64,000 nucleotides of DNA, from the NCBI RefSeq assembly GCF_051201665.1, contig NZ_CP179211.1:36126-100125 (forward strand). Reading direction: 5' to 3'. A model generated the notes under the pieces. It did not search any database. It had not been told where the DNA came from and saw nothing but the letters and a program-made list of their open reading frames with translations. Of the stretch, positions 44,431 through 54,708 are shown piece by piece (positions within the stretch are counted from its first letter, which is position 1; each line of letters starts with the position of its first letter). The DNA comes from Psychrobium sp051201665 (GTDB lineage: Bacteria; Pseudomonadota; Gammaproteobacteria; Enterobacterales; Psychrobiaceae). Position numbers and translations under genes: made by a program.

Positions 44431-45975
44431 CTATTTAAAATTCCAAGGCATTAGTGATTCAAGAGCATCAGGATTTTCAGCAATCTGCTCTAAACAGTGG
44501 GATATATAGTCATGTACGACAAGGCCGTTAGCCTTAGCGGTTTCCACCAAACTATAGAGAATGGCGCTGGCTTTCGCACCTCTTGGGGTATGGGAAAACA
44601 ACCAAGCCTTGCGTCCAATCACAAACGGTTTTATGGCTCGTTCTGCACGATTGTTATCAATACTTAACTTACCATCATCAAGGTAGCGTTTGAATTTTTC
44701 ATACTGATTCAGTGCATAGGTAATGGCTTTTGACAGCGGCCTTTGCGGAGACAGTTTTTCTTTGTGCTCTACAAGCCAGTGATAAAACTCTTCGACAATG
44801 GGTTTGGCTTGTTGTTGGCGAGCCTTGTATTTTTCATCGTCCTTCATCTCTTTAATCGATTGCTCTATACCATAGAGTTTACCAATGAAGTTAAGCGCTA
44901 CGTCGGCTTTACCGGTTGTCTTGTTGTTGCCTTTTGCTTCAATGAACTTGCGACGGATATGAGCAAGACAAGCCACTAAAGTGGCGCTGGTTTTTTCATA
45001 ACCTTTGTAGCCATCAACGTGCATGTAACCTGAGTAATCATCGAGAAAATCAATGGCGCATTGTCCTGCACGACTGTTGTGATAATCAAATAAGACGATG
45101 TTTGTCTTACCTTCAGGTTTGTCATCACCGCAACAATATAACCACATATAGCTGGTCGCTTTGTTAGCTTTGATAACCTTGAGCGGTGTTTCATCCGCAT
45201 GAATCGCAGGTTGTTGGAGTAACTGTTCTTTGAGTGTGTCATACAACGGTTCAAGCAGTTCGCTACAACGAACCATCCAACTTGACATGGTTTTGCGATT
45301 AATCGTTATGCCGATATCGCCAAACCACGTTTCTTGTCGATACAACGGTAAGCCAAACTGATACTTACAGGTAATGATTTGACTGAGTAAACTTGGCGTA
45401 GCAATACTTTTAGGGATAGGAGTTGACGGCATTGGCGCTATCTGGATATCGCTTTGTATGCCCTCTTTTTCACACGCTCTGCATGCGTACTTTGGACGAA
45501 CGGTTTTAATAACCTTGATATGAGCAGGTACAAATTCGAGCGTTTCACTTTCTGCTTCACCCATTTTATGTAACGCACTTTGACAGTGACTACAGACTTT
45601 AGCGTCGTCGTGTAAATCAACCACCACCTCTTTGCGAGGTAAGGCCTCGGGTAATGGTGTGCGCTTGGGTTTTGCTTTTTCGGTGTGTGGTTCATCATTG
45701 GCGATGAGGAGCGCTTTTTCTGTGTCAGACAGCGTTTCTATGTCATCCAATTGAGCTTCTACTTCGTTAAATACTTCACCAGCCCCTGGCATTTTCTCTG
45801 ACTTTTTGCCGTATTCTTTGGCAATCTTGGCGTTATACGCATCAAGTAGTTCTTGATAGAGAGACTTTTGCTGCGCTAACTCTTTGTTTTGCTTTTGCAC
45901 AACGTACTGCAACTCAAGCAGCATGCTCTTGAGTTGTTCTGGGTCGTTGGGCAATGAGTTGGCATCAAATTTCAT
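44431..45975 (-). CDS. tnpC: IS66 transposase TnpC
   Basis: 514 residues: CSHCQSALHKMGEAESE zinc motif, HADETPLKV, VDGYKGYEK and IDNNRAERAIKPFVIGRKAWLFS. Intact. Almost identical to the fragment at 46976-47469. Confidence 0.93.
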   Translation of the reverse strand: MKFDANSLPNDPEQLKSMLLELQYVVQKQNKELAQQKSLYQELLDAYNAKIAKEYGKKSEKMPGAGEVFNEVEAQLDDIETLSDTEKALLIANDEPHTEKAKPKRTPLPEALPRKEVVVDLHDDAKVCSHCQSALHKMGEAESETLEFVPAHIKVIKTVRPKYACRACEKEGIQSDIQIAPMPSTPIPKSIATPSLLSQIITCKYQFGLPLYRQETWFGDIGITINRKTMSSWMVRCSELLEPLYDTLKEQLLQQPAIHADETPLKVIKANKATSYMWLYCCGDDKPEGKTNIVLFDYHNSRAGQCAIDFLDDYSGYMHVDGYKGYEKTSATLVACLAHIRRKFIEAKGNNKTTGKADVALNFIGKLYGIEQSIKEMKDDEKYKARQQQAKPIVEEFYHWLVEHKEKLSPQRPLSKAITYALNQYEKFKRYLDDGKLSIDNNRAERAIKPFVIGRKAWLFSHTPRGAKASAILYSLVETAKANGLVVHDYISHCLEQIAENPDALESLMPWNFK

Positions 45976-46068
45976 GCCGTCAGTGTAGCAATGTTATAGC
46001 GCCATTGTGACTGTTCAGCTCAAATAGAAAATCAGATCGTGTCAACGATCGTTGACTTGTGTATTGCG

Positions 46069-46419
46069 CTATCCCAGATCGGACTGATAATGTAATTCTT
46101 GATGACCAAGGACATCGTAACCAGACAATAGCCAAGTGAGTTGTTGCTCTGTTAACACAACATCCTCGCTATCAAGTTGACTTGGCCATTTGAATTTGTG
46201 TTTTTCAAGGCGTTTATACCACAGGGCAAAGCCCGTTTTATCCCAATAGACTAATTTCAATTTATCTTTGGCTTTATTAGAGAATAAGAACAGTGCGCCG
46301 GTGTAGGCATCGTATTTAAGCTCTTGCTCTACAATAGCAATAAGGCCATCGATGGACTTTCGAAAATCGACTACATCGCGATACAGATAGACAGCGCTTG
46401 GATTAACAAACATCTTCAT
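46069..46419 (-). CDS. tnpB: IS66 accessory protein TnpB
   Basis: 116 residues, Orf2 family (VVDFRKSIDGLIAIVEQE, LVYWDKTGFALWYKRLEKHK). Overlaps tnpA by 17 bases. Confidence 0.92.
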   Translation of the reverse strand: MKMFVNPSAVYLYRDVVDFRKSIDGLIAIVEQELKYDAYTGALFLFSNKAKDKLKLVYWDKTGFALWYKRLEKHKFKWPSQLDSEDVVLTEQQLTWLLSGYDVLGHQELHYQSDLG

Positions 46420-46714
46420 GATGCAACCCCTTAAGCAGCTGTGCCAAGTACATTGGCGATGTTGATTGTGGTAAGCACACCTTGGCGAGGCCTACAGTAA
46501 GAACAATAGGAGCTATTTCTGTATTAATTTTTAACGGTTGAGTGACGCAGGCTTTCACAAAGCTTGATGTTTCCTTAGTTAACTTCTTCTTAGTTGCATA
46601 AAAGGCTGTGGTTGAAATGTTATTGTCGCGGCAAAAATCACTAACGCTCAAGCCACTGGATTGGTGCAGATTAATGATGTCTTGCCATTGTTCGAGGCTT
46701 CGATGTTTACTCAT
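46403..46714 (-). CDS. tnpA: IS66 accessory protein TnpA
   Basis: 103 residues with the OrfA HTH pattern (WQDIINLHQSSGLSVSDFCRDNNISTTAFY). Intact. Confidence 0.85.
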   Translation of the reverse strand: MSKHRSLEQWQDIINLHQSSGLSVSDFCRDNNISTTAFYATKKKLTKETSSFVKACVTQPLKINTEIAPIVLTVGLAKVCLPQSTSPMYLAQLLKGLHHEDVC

Positions 46715-46793
46715 GTTAATCTCCTTAATAAAATTGGAGATACTCTATCCAAGTTAACATATGAAAGGTATGTGTCTTTGGCGAGACGCTTAC

Positions 46794-47503
46794 AATGAAC
46801 GTATAAAATTTTATCCATCTTTTTTAATTTTGAGAAAAGTAGCAATATAATCCATGGCGCACCGAAACCGTAAATAATATGCAGGCTCCAATAATACTCT
46901 TTGCGAATAAAGTCATTAAAATATGCAATAATGGCAATCAAAATAGTAGTCGCAATTATTAAAATAACTTTATTCGTAAGCGTCTAGGCAACGACACCTA
47001 GCTATTTAAAATTCCAAGGCATTAGTGATTCAAGAGCATCAGGATTTTCAGCAATCTGCTCTAAACAGTGGGATATATAGTCATGTACGACAAGGCCGTT
47101 AGCCTTAGCGGTTTCCACCAAACTATAGAGAATGGCGCTGGCTTTCGCACCTCTTGGGGTATGGGAAAACAACCAAGCCTTGCGTCCAATCACAAACGGT
47201 TTTATGGCTCGTTCTGCACGATTGTTATCAATACTTAACTTACCATCATCAAGGTAGCGTTTGAATTTTTCATACTGATTCAGTGCATAGGTAATGGCTT
47301 TTGACAGCGGCCTTTGCGGAGACAGTTTATCTTTGTGCTCTACAAGCCAGTGATAAAATTCTTCGACAATGGGTTTGGCTTGTTGTTGGCGAGCCTTGTA
47401 TTTTTCATCGTCCTTCATCTCTTTAATCGATTGCTCTATACCATAGAGTTTACCAATGAAGTTAAGCGCCTTTATTCCCATATATTAATGGATTAATTCT
47501 CAA
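46794..47503 (-). pseudogene. Small membrane protein gene broken twice by IS66
   Basis: Reading around the IS fragment, a minus-strand frame from TTG 47503 gives RINPLIYGNKVILIIATT and continues to IAYFNDFIRK..., with two hydrophobic segments. It runs into IS66 copy 2 at 46793 and so has no native end. The IS66 fragment with its duplication CTTTATTC interrupts it at 46968-47477. No family recognised. Confidence 0.45.
46976..47469 (-). mobile_element. IS66 fragment with one true end and a target duplication
   Basis: 494 bases nearly identical to the tnpC end of copy 2. The left side is the genuine GTAAGCGTCT end; the right side is internal tnpC sequence (ending GTTAAGCG C). A perfect 8-base duplication CTTTATTC flanks it (46968-46975 and 47470-47477), suggesting one-ended transposition. 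Confidence 0.8.
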
Positions 47504-47525
47504 GGATTTTGTTAGTTACGGTAGG

Positions 47526-47834
47526 ATGGAAAACAATAAGTTTATCATGCTCACAAAAAACGCTTATATTGTTGTAACCGCGCTAGAGACTAATAGAAAT
47601 AATCCATCATTAAGGGAGGTAGTTTATTCATTGACAACAATATTACCAAGGCAGATGTGGTCAAGAAGAAGAGCTAAATTACTTGAACCTTGGTCTACCA
47701 GACTTGCGGACACCGGTAAGGGGATCGCTGACAGAATTAACGTCCAACCTATATTGATACTAAGTCCTGCCACCCTTGCTAAGGGTGACAGCAATGGGCT
47801 AAGTTTTTCAGAAATGAGTCTTACTCTCGGGTAA
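47526..47834 (+). CDS. Doubtful 102-residue open frame
   Basis: No convincing ribosome binding site and a composition unlike neighbouring genes. It contains SRRRAKLLEPWSTRLAD. Kept only because nothing else explains the stretch; it may be chance. Confidence 0.15.
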   Translation: MENNKFIMLTKNAYIVVTALETNRNNPSLREVVYSLTTILPRQMWSRRRAKLLEPWSTRLADTGKGIADRINVQPILILSPATLAKGDSNGLSFSEMSLTLG

Positions 47835-48812
47835 AAACATATACCATTAAGAGGTTCCTCATCTTGGTGAACGAATGGTAAAGGTTGCTGGGTAATAATG
47901 GATCTATCCGGTAGTCTTCGACGTACCCCCTATAAGTTATTATTCCTAATCTTTCAATTGGTGAACGTTAGTTAAACGAATATACAAGATCAAAATATGT
48001 GTCATATTTAGACAGATATATCTTTACAAAATCGCTCCAGCCGCTTTTTCAATGGAGGTGAATAAATATTATCTGGGAAATAATCTTTTCCGAAAATTGT
48101 TGAGGTCTACCTGAACAACATAAGCGACAAATCCCACTTTTAAAAATACACGGTCTTAGAAAGTTTTTACGTCCATGGGATTACATAAACGTATTTTTCG
48201 GACGCTATTAACTACTAATGCATAAATTCAATTAGCCAAACTTGGTTTGGTTTTATTAGCTAACTTACCGTTTTTTCAACGCGGATTTTGTTCCGTATCG
48301 ATAACAATAAGTGCTAATAATAAACGATAAACTAGTGATCTTGATTCTGGATTTTTAATTTAAAATACATAGTCAGTCGCTACCTTGCGTTACGGCGGCC
48401 TCATCTTTTTTTTGCATTACTCCTGCGTCAACAACACTCTGATGACTTAAAAACATCTATATTGGGCTGTCATTAAACTTAGACCTTTCATGTTTATTCG
48501 ATCATATCTTTTATGAAAATATTATACGAAAGGGAGCTTAAATTTACTGGAGGACTGTCGTGCTAGTTTATCGATTATGACAAATAATGAATGGTTTAAA
48601 GACACATACATTAATCACTTAGTTTAAAAATAAATAACATCAATAAGACTCAGCCACTTTATGAGTAAGTAAAAATACTTAGTACTGATGGCAGTGATAA
48701 GTTTAAAAAAGCACTTCAATTAATTGAAGGTTATTGAAATTTTATATTCAAAAAAATACTTTTCTTTATAAAAAAGTGATTGTTTGTTAATTATAACTAA
48801 AATCATACGTTG
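47835..48812. other. Gene-free stretch
   Basis: No credible gene in any frame; many stops. One terminator-like hairpin CCAAAC-TTG-GTTTGG followed by TTTTATT lies near 48237. Probably decayed sequence between insertion elements. Confidence 0.4.
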
Positions 48813-49081
48813 CTAGGGCCTGTTGATCTTTGGTGAAGGTTTTTGCAGCGAATTGTTCGGGTTTTATACAAGGCAGAGCCTGTGACGCTTAGCGGGCTAA
48901 GCTAGCACGCGATAACGCCGTAGAAATCACGAACAAACGCTGTCCTTCGGATGCAATGACAAGACATTTTCGCCGCGTTTTTCGTCGCTCGCCTAGGTAA
49001 ACTAGGCCACGCTCCTCATGCCTTGCGAAAAAGCCTTGTCAATTGCACAAAATTCATCCTCGAAAGATCAACAGGCCCTAG
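48813..49081. mobile_element. MITE-like element
   Basis: 269 bases with inverted ends CTAGGGCCTGTTGATCTTTG (48813) and the inverse of CGAAAGATCAACAGGCCCTAG (ending 49081). The interior is GC-richer than its surroundings and has no gene. A non-autonomous element moved by a transposase not in the window. Confidence 0.75.
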
Positions 49082-49176
49082 TATATAAAAATACTAACTA
49101 ATGCTTATTTGGGGAATATTACTTTTATTTCATCGGGAGATAATACCAACACTGATACTTGAAATTAAAAAATAAT

Positions 49177-50773
49177 GTAACTACTCAGCACTTCAAAGCT
49201 AGTGTTTTAAATTAATTGAAAAATAAAAGTAACTACTCAGCAGGGGGGAAGATATTTGGTAGTGCTCCGTTTAATAATAATGACAAAGCAGTAGACGCAC
49301 TGACCCCTTGTTTTTTACAACTTGACAGGTAGCTTCTAAGGCCAAAAAACATGACGGAACCATGCTTGCTTCTAAAGCAGCCCGATATCTTTTGCTGAAC
49401 TTTCACCATTCTCAAATCATTTTCACCCTGATTGTTCGTGAAAGGCACAATTTTATCCACCATAAATCTGAGTACATCATCTTCGTAACTCTGTAATCGC
49501 TCTAATAAATTGCGCGATTTTGATTTCTTAGGGCGTCCACGTTTCCCGACGATTATCGCTGGCGGAGGGCTTTCGTGTTCACCCTCTTTTAAAATATCTC
49601 GATATTGAAGGCGACTCATTAATTGTCTTTTGTCGCTAATCACTCCACCGCTATCTTCAACTTCCTGATTAAGCTCTATTAAAAAAATACGCATCGTTTC
49701 AGCCCAGCTCTTGCCATCCTGTTCGTATGCACGTGTGAGTTCTCGCAGATGATGAGCATTGCATAAAGCATGTTGACAATCATAACGATAGTACGGCTTC
49801 CAGTGATCATGACACATCACACCAGTGAAGTCGGGTAGTATTCCAATGGCATTGATGGCATCACAACCTCGTTTCTCATGAGCCGATAGATAGGTCCATT
49901 TTAATGATGATGCATTGTGTAACCATTGACGTTGACCGTTAATGTTAATGCCTGTTTCATCAGCATGAAGCACTGATTCATTCTTCAAACTTTCCTTGAT
50001 GAATTCAAGCGCATTCGTCTCATCGAGATGACGGTAAGCTGTATTAATGAAGTTGTACAGACTGCCACTACTCAGTGGAATGTTAAGTTGGTCGGTAAAA
50101 TATTCACGAATACGCTCGTAAGGGAGTAGCTGATATTGAGACAAGTAAACCGCGTGAGCCTTTAGCCCATTACCATATTGAATTCGACTATTAACCCCCG
50201 TTGGAAATGGAGCAACGAATCGCTTACCAAATTCGTTTTCAAGAATTTGGGCTTGGTATTGAGTTACGACGCGCTTAAACTCTATATCCACTACCTGACG
50301 GGTTTCCACCCCCATATCGGTATAACTCCCTGGTGGTAATAGCGTTCTATCAAGAACTATTTTATGGTTGATATCAGGTCGTTCATCAAGCGGTAAAGTT
50401 GTTCCTTTATGACCGAGTTGCCCACCCGATGCATTTGAACTATTAGCGTTAGGCTTCTTTTTTCGATTAGGATCTGATGATGGTGGTTTACTGCTATTTC
50501 GACTGTTAAGGCCTAACCGTTGGGACAATAAAGTGACGATAAGCAACAATAAATCGATAGCGGCACGCATTGATGGGGACAATGTTTTATCCGTCTCGAT
50601 TTGCTTTTTTATGTTGTCGATATTTTTTTCAATATCGATGCCGCTTATTTTCATTGCTCAAACTACTGAATAGAGAGACCCATAGAATAACGGCTCAGAA
50701 TGATCAAGCAAGTCGATCATTTTTTATTTTTCAATTAATTTAAAACACTAGCTTTGAAGTGCTGAGTAGTTAC
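49177..50773 (-). mobile_element. IS66-family element of the single-gene ISBst12 type
   Basis: The long perfect inverted ends begin GTAACTACTCAGCACTTCAA (49177) and extend about 50 bases; the inverse ends at 50773. A second GTAACTACTCAGCA lies inside the left end. No matching target duplication was seen. Confidence 0.8.
49233..50654 (-). CDS. IS66-family (ISBst12-type) transposase
   Basis: 473 residues: an N-terminal coiled region (IDLLLLIVTLLSQRLGLNSR) and SSKPPSSDPNRKKKPN, then the catalytic domain VLHADETGININGQRQWLH, CHDHWKPYYRY and NNQGENDLRMVKVQQKISGCF. No accessory tnpA/tnpB. Intact. Confidence 0.92.
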   Translation of the reverse strand: MKISGIDIEKNIDNIKKQIETDKTLSPSMRAAIDLLLLIVTLLSQRLGLNSRNSSKPPSSDPNRKKKPNANSSNASGGQLGHKGTTLPLDERPDINHKIVLDRTLLPPGSYTDMGVETRQVVDIEFKRVVTQYQAQILENEFGKRFVAPFPTGVNSRIQYGNGLKAHAVYLSQYQLLPYERIREYFTDQLNIPLSSGSLYNFINTAYRHLDETNALEFIKESLKNESVLHADETGININGQRQWLHNASSLKWTYLSAHEKRGCDAINAIGILPDFTGVMCHDHWKPYYRYDCQHALCNAHHLRELTRAYEQDGKSWAETMRIFLIELNQEVEDSGGVISDKRQLMSRLQYRDILKEGEHESPPPAIIVGKRGRPKKSKSRNLLERLQSYEDDVLRFMVDKIVPFTNNQGENDLRMVKVQQKISGCFRSKHGSVMFFGLRSYLSSCKKQGVSASTALSLLLNGALPNIFPPAE

Positions 50774-51098
50774 TTTTATTTTTGTAATCATATATAAATC
50801 CAATTAAAACATGATGTAAGGTGTTTCTCAGTTAGCGATATATTTTTGAGGGGCGTTTAGATAGCTTCATTGATATTTAGAAAATTAAGCTTGGCACAGA
50901 TTAGTGAACACCCTCATTGGACAAGTTTTAAGCAATGAATTCAGTCAATAATTTTAATCGACATTGAAATTATTTCGACATTAAAGTGCTAGTTAGTCAT
51001 TGATTGATTTAGTTCTAAATATTAATTTAATTTTTTATTTGATATGGTCCCAAGTTGGACTATTGTTAATTATATATGGATAGTAGTTTAGGGATAAA
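50774..51098. other. Upstream region of the RTX operon with an IS256 remnant
   Basis: Bases 50821-50916 match the last 95 bases of the IS256 element at about 85 percent by eye (TTTAGATAGCTTCATTGATAT..., ending GTGAACACCCTC). The remaining AT-rich sequence probably holds the promoter of the RTX operon; none was assigned. Confidence 0.65.
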
Positions 51099-53309
51099 AT
51101 GTCACATCAGTTCCAGTCGGGAATTCAATGCTTATCATTGATTGCTCGTTTTCATCAAATGCCGGCTGAACCGGATGCACTGCTTAGAGAATTTAGTCAT
51201 ACAGACTCTTCACTATCAGAAATCAATTTAGTTCGAGCTGCAAAAAGCCTTGGTTTTAAAGCTAAATTTATCGTTGAAACACCGAATAAATTAAGTGCAG
51301 ATGTACTTCCCTCAATTGCCCGCCATAATGATGGTCATTATTTTATTATTGCAAAGCTAGTTGATGATAAAGTTCTAATTCAAGATTTGATTGATAATAA
51401 ACCTCAGACGTTATCTCTTGATGAGTTAGCTGACATATGGAGCGGAGATTTATTATTGTTATCAAAGCGAACGTCTTTGCTTGAAGAGAGTACCAAATTC
51501 GGGTTTAGATGGTTTGTCCCTGCGTTAATAAAATATAAAACGTATTTTTCAGATGTTTTTATTGCTTCTTTCTTTATTCAGTTGATTGGCCTTGCTACTC
51601 CAATATTCTTTCAAGTGGTCATCGATAAAGTATTGGTCCATAAAGGGATGACAACACTTGATGTTTTGAGTGTTGGTTTTTTAGCTATTATTACCTTCGA
51701 GGTCATCCTGACCGGATTAAGGACGTATATATTTTCGCATACGACGAATAAGGTCGATGTGGAATTGGGCAGTAAGTTATATCGTCATATGCTTTCGTTG
51801 CCTGTTCCGTATTTCAATGCGAGGAGAGTAGGCGATACGGTAGCTAGAATTAAAGAGTTAGATACGATTAGAGAGTTTTTAACAGGTTCATCACTAACCG
51901 TTGTCTTAGATGTTTTGTTTAGCGTTGTTTTCTTTAGCGTCATGTTCTATTACGCACCTCTATTGACATGGATTATTGTTGGAACAATTCCTTTTTATCT
52001 CGCGTTATCTTTAATTATTACACCAACATTGCGTAAACGTTTGAATGAGAAGTTTCAACGCAGCGCTGAAAATCACTCATTCTTAGTTGAATCTGTTAAT
52101 GGTGTAGAAACCATCAAAGCAATGGCTGTTGAGCCTCAACTCCGTAATACATGGGAGGATAAACTCGCTGATTACGTTAATATTTCATTTAAAACTAGTA
52201 ACTTAAATAATATTTATAGCCAAGTAGCAGCCTATATTAATAAAGTAGGTAGCCTACTAACATTATATTTTGGTGCTATTGCCGTTGTTTCTGGCGGATT
52301 AACTATTGGTCAGTTCATTGCATTTAACATGCTTGCACAACGTGTTAGTGGGCCCATTATGCGCTTGGTTAATTTATGGCAAGATTTTCAACAAGCCAAT
52401 ATTTCCTTGCAACGCCTAGGGGATGTTTTAAATGCACCACCTGAGCCTGGGTATAATCCAAATCGTGCAACATTACCTGATATTAGAGGTGAAGTGACTT
52501 TTGACCATGTAGTCTTTCGTTATGGCCCCAACCGTGCACCAGTCCTAAATAATATCAGTGTTAAATGTGAGGCTGGTGAGGTCATTGGTATTGTCGGGCG
52601 CTCAGGTTCAGGTAAAAGCACATTGACAAAGTTAATCCAGCGACTTTATGTGCCTGAAGCTGGCAGAGTGCTAGTAGATGGTGTGGATTTAGCGATGGTT
52701 GAACCTGCATGGTTAAGACGACAAGTGGGGGTTGTTTTACAAGAAAATTTCTTATTCAATCGCTCTGTCAGAGAAAACATTGCGCTTGTAGATCCCGGTA
52801 TGCCGATGGAGCAGATTATTAATGCCGCTATGTTATCAGGTGCGCATGAGTTTATTTTAGAACTCCCAGAAGGGTATGACACTGTCATCGGTGAGCAAGG
52901 TTCATCGCTATCTGGGGGGCAACGACAAAGAATAGCGATAGCCAGAGCGTTAGTGACAAACCCTAAAATATTAATATTTGATGAAGCAACCAGTGCACTT
53001 GATTATGAGTCTGAAAGTATCATTCAAGAGAATATGCAACGTATTAGTAGTGGCCGAACTGTGTTTATCATTGCACATCGGTTGTCTGCAGTAAAAGATG
53101 CGAATCGCATTTTAGTGATTGATAATGGGCTCTTAGTTGAAGAAGGGAGCCATAATACTTTAATCGACCACCAAGGCATTTATGCTCAGTTATATTCAAT
53201 TCAAAGTCATCATGGAAGTGCGTCTTCAGCACGCCAAAGTGTTCAGGCTAATACGCAACAAGGTGTTAAGTTGCAGAAAGAACAGAGTGGGGAGTCAATA
53301 AATGACTGA
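51099..53309 (+). CDS. Type I secretion ABC transporter (RtxB/HlyB type)
   Basis: 736 residues. C39-like domain (1-130) in which the catalytic Cys of the DCG motif is replaced (QSGIQC), as in HlyB-type transporters that do not cleave their substrate. Six membrane spans (about 160-430). ATPase domain with GRSGSGKST at about 500, LSGGQRQR at about 605 and LIFDEATSALD at about 626. Exports the RTX protein encoded downstream across both membranes together with the fusion protein. Start after AGGGATAAA. Confidence 0.93.
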   Translation: MSHQFQSGIQCLSLIARFHQMPAEPDALLREFSHTDSSLSEINLVRAAKSLGFKAKFIVETPNKLSADVLPSIARHNDGHYFIIAKLVDDKVLIQDLIDNKPQTLSLDELADIWSGDLLLLSKRTSLLEESTKFGFRWFVPALIKYKTYFSDVFIASFFIQLIGLATPIFFQVVIDKVLVHKGMTTLDVLSVGFLAIITFEVILTGLRTYIFSHTTNKVDVELGSKLYRHMLSLPVPYFNARRVGDTVARIKELDTIREFLTGSSLTVVLDVLFSVVFFSVMFYYAPLLTWIIVGTIPFYLALSLIITPTLRKRLNEKFQRSAENHSFLVESVNGVETIKAMAVEPQLRNTWEDKLADYVNISFKTSNLNNIYSQVAAYINKVGSLLTLYFGAIAVVSGGLTIGQFIAFNMLAQRVSGPIMRLVNLWQDFQQANISLQRLGDVLNAPPEPGYNPNRATLPDIRGEVTFDHVVFRYGPNRAPVLNNISVKCEAGEVIGIVGRSGSGKSTLTKLIQRLYVPEAGRVLVDGVDLAMVEPAWLRRQVGVVLQENFLFNRSVRENIALVDPGMPMEQIINAAMLSGAHEFILELPEGYDTVIGEQGSSLSGGQRQRIAIARALVTNPKILIFDEATSALDYESESIIQENMQRISSGRTVFIIAHRLSAVKDANRILVIDNGLLVEEGSHNTLIDHQGIYAQLYSIQSHHGSASSARQSVQANTQQGVKLQKEQSGESIND

Positions 53310-54639
53310 TGTTTTAAATGACACTAAAAGCGCTCCACTGAGTCAGGAAAAATTAGCTTTTTTGCCAGCTGCGTTAGAAATTCAAGCGGCGCCGCCAGCG
53401 AAATGGAGCCGCTCTTTATTGTGGACTCTGATGGTGTTTATTCTTAGCGCTGTGATTTGGGCATCGTGGGCAGAAATCGATATTGTTGCTACTGCGCAAG
53501 GTAAGATAGTGCCAAATGGTCAAGTCAAAATTATCCAGCCATTGGAAGCAGGGGTGGTAGAGGCTATTTATGTGAAAGAAGGACAAATGGTATCTAAGGG
53601 AGATAAGTTAATTGCGCTAGATGGTACGGCTAATAGCGCTAATATAGAACGTTTTCAGAGTGAATGGTTGGAATATAGTAGTGATTTAGCACGTCAGAAT
53701 ACATTTCTAAAAATGCTAAAGAATGACAACGCACAACAATCTCTGTCATTGAATGTAAATGATAACGCTTTACTAATGAGTATTTGGAATGAATATAACG
53801 CCAAGCTTGAAAGTATTGATAGTGACATTGTTAAACAAGATGCGGAAAAGAAAGCGCTTGATATTGATGTCGCTAGATTAGTAAAAACTTTACCGCTAGT
53901 GATTGAGCGGGAGCAGAGTTATAGCAAGTTACTAAAAACGTCTGCGGTTTCTCGTAATCAATATTTAGAGCTAAAGCAACTAAGGATTGACCAAGAAGAA
54001 AGCCTTAACATGCAAAAAGCACGTATAGAGCAGCTTAATGCATCCATTGTTTCATCACATCACAATAGACGTGCTTACCAATCCGAAGTACGAAGAACAA
54101 CGCTGCAAGAGGTTAACCGGTTAACATTGCTTTCTAATTCTGCACAGCAAGAACTAGTTAAGGCCCAAAAGCTATCGTCATTACAAATATTAACAGCGCC
54201 CGTCGATGGAGTTGTTGAGCAATTAGCTATTGCAACTATAGGTGGTGTGGTATCACCAGCACAAGAGTTACTTAGAATTGTCCCGAAAGAGCAAGAGCTC
54301 ATGATTGAAGCAGGACTTCTTAACAAAGATATTGGTTTTGTTTACGCAGGGCAAACTGCTGAGGTCAAAATCGACAGCTTTCCATTTACAAAATATGGTG
54401 TGATAGATAGCCAAGTTATTGATGTATCTTCAGATGCAGTTGAAAATGAACAGCTAGGGTTGCTTTTTCCACTCAAAGCGACATTGATACAACGTTCAAT
54501 TAATGCCGATGGGCGAATGGTTAAACTGATACCGGGAATGTCAGTGACTATCGAGATTAAAACTGGAAAGAGAAGGTTAATGGAGTTTTTATTAGCGCCT
54601 TTAATGAAAGGGGTTAGTGAAGGTGGAAGAGAAAGGTAG
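53302..54639 (+). CDS. Type I secretion membrane fusion protein (HlyD type)
   Basis: 445 residues. One membrane anchor (about 35-55, LLWTLMVFILSAVIWASWAE), a biotinyl-like part (GKIVPNGQVKIIQPLEAGVV), a long coiled coil (about 110-270) and a C-terminal beta domain. Overlaps the ABC gene by 8 bases. Connects the transporter to TolC. Confidence 0.93.
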   Translation: MTDVLNDTKSAPLSQEKLAFLPAALEIQAAPPAKWSRSLLWTLMVFILSAVIWASWAEIDIVATAQGKIVPNGQVKIIQPLEAGVVEAIYVKEGQMVSKGDKLIALDGTANSANIERFQSEWLEYSSDLARQNTFLKMLKNDNAQQSLSLNVNDNALLMSIWNEYNAKLESIDSDIVKQDAEKKALDIDVARLVKTLPLVIEREQSYSKLLKTSAVSRNQYLELKQLRIDQEESLNMQKARIEQLNASIVSSHHNRRAYQSEVRRTTLQEVNRLTLLSNSAQQELVKAQKLSSLQILTAPVDGVVEQLAIATIGGVVSPAQELLRIVPKEQELMIEAGLLNKDIGFVYAGQTAEVKIDSFPFTKYGVIDSQVIDVSSDAVENEQLGLLFPLKATLIQRSINADGRMVKLIPGMSVTIEIKTGKRRLMEFLLAPLMKGVSEGGRER

Positions 54640-54708
54640 TAGAACGCTGCTGTTAAAATATAGTTATGGGTGATGTTACTTTCAAAGCTTACGAAAAAAG
54701 AGAAATTA

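Larger units (their letters stand above)
44405..46793 (-). mobile_element. IS66-family element, copy 2
   Basis: Ends GTAAGCGTCT (44405) and its inverse (46793). The 8-base flanks AATTGTAG and AATGAACG differ, so the element has recombined or one flank was deleted. Three intact genes. Different from copy 1 (about 60 percent protein identity by eye). Confidence 0.88.

Noticed and set aside
44397..46801. Target duplication of IS66 copy 2
   Set aside because: The flanks AATTGTAG and AATGAACG share only the first three bases; likely altered by recombination.
47526..47834. A real gene between the IS66 fragment and the gene-free stretch
   Set aside because: Listed only at very low confidence: poor start signal and odd composition.
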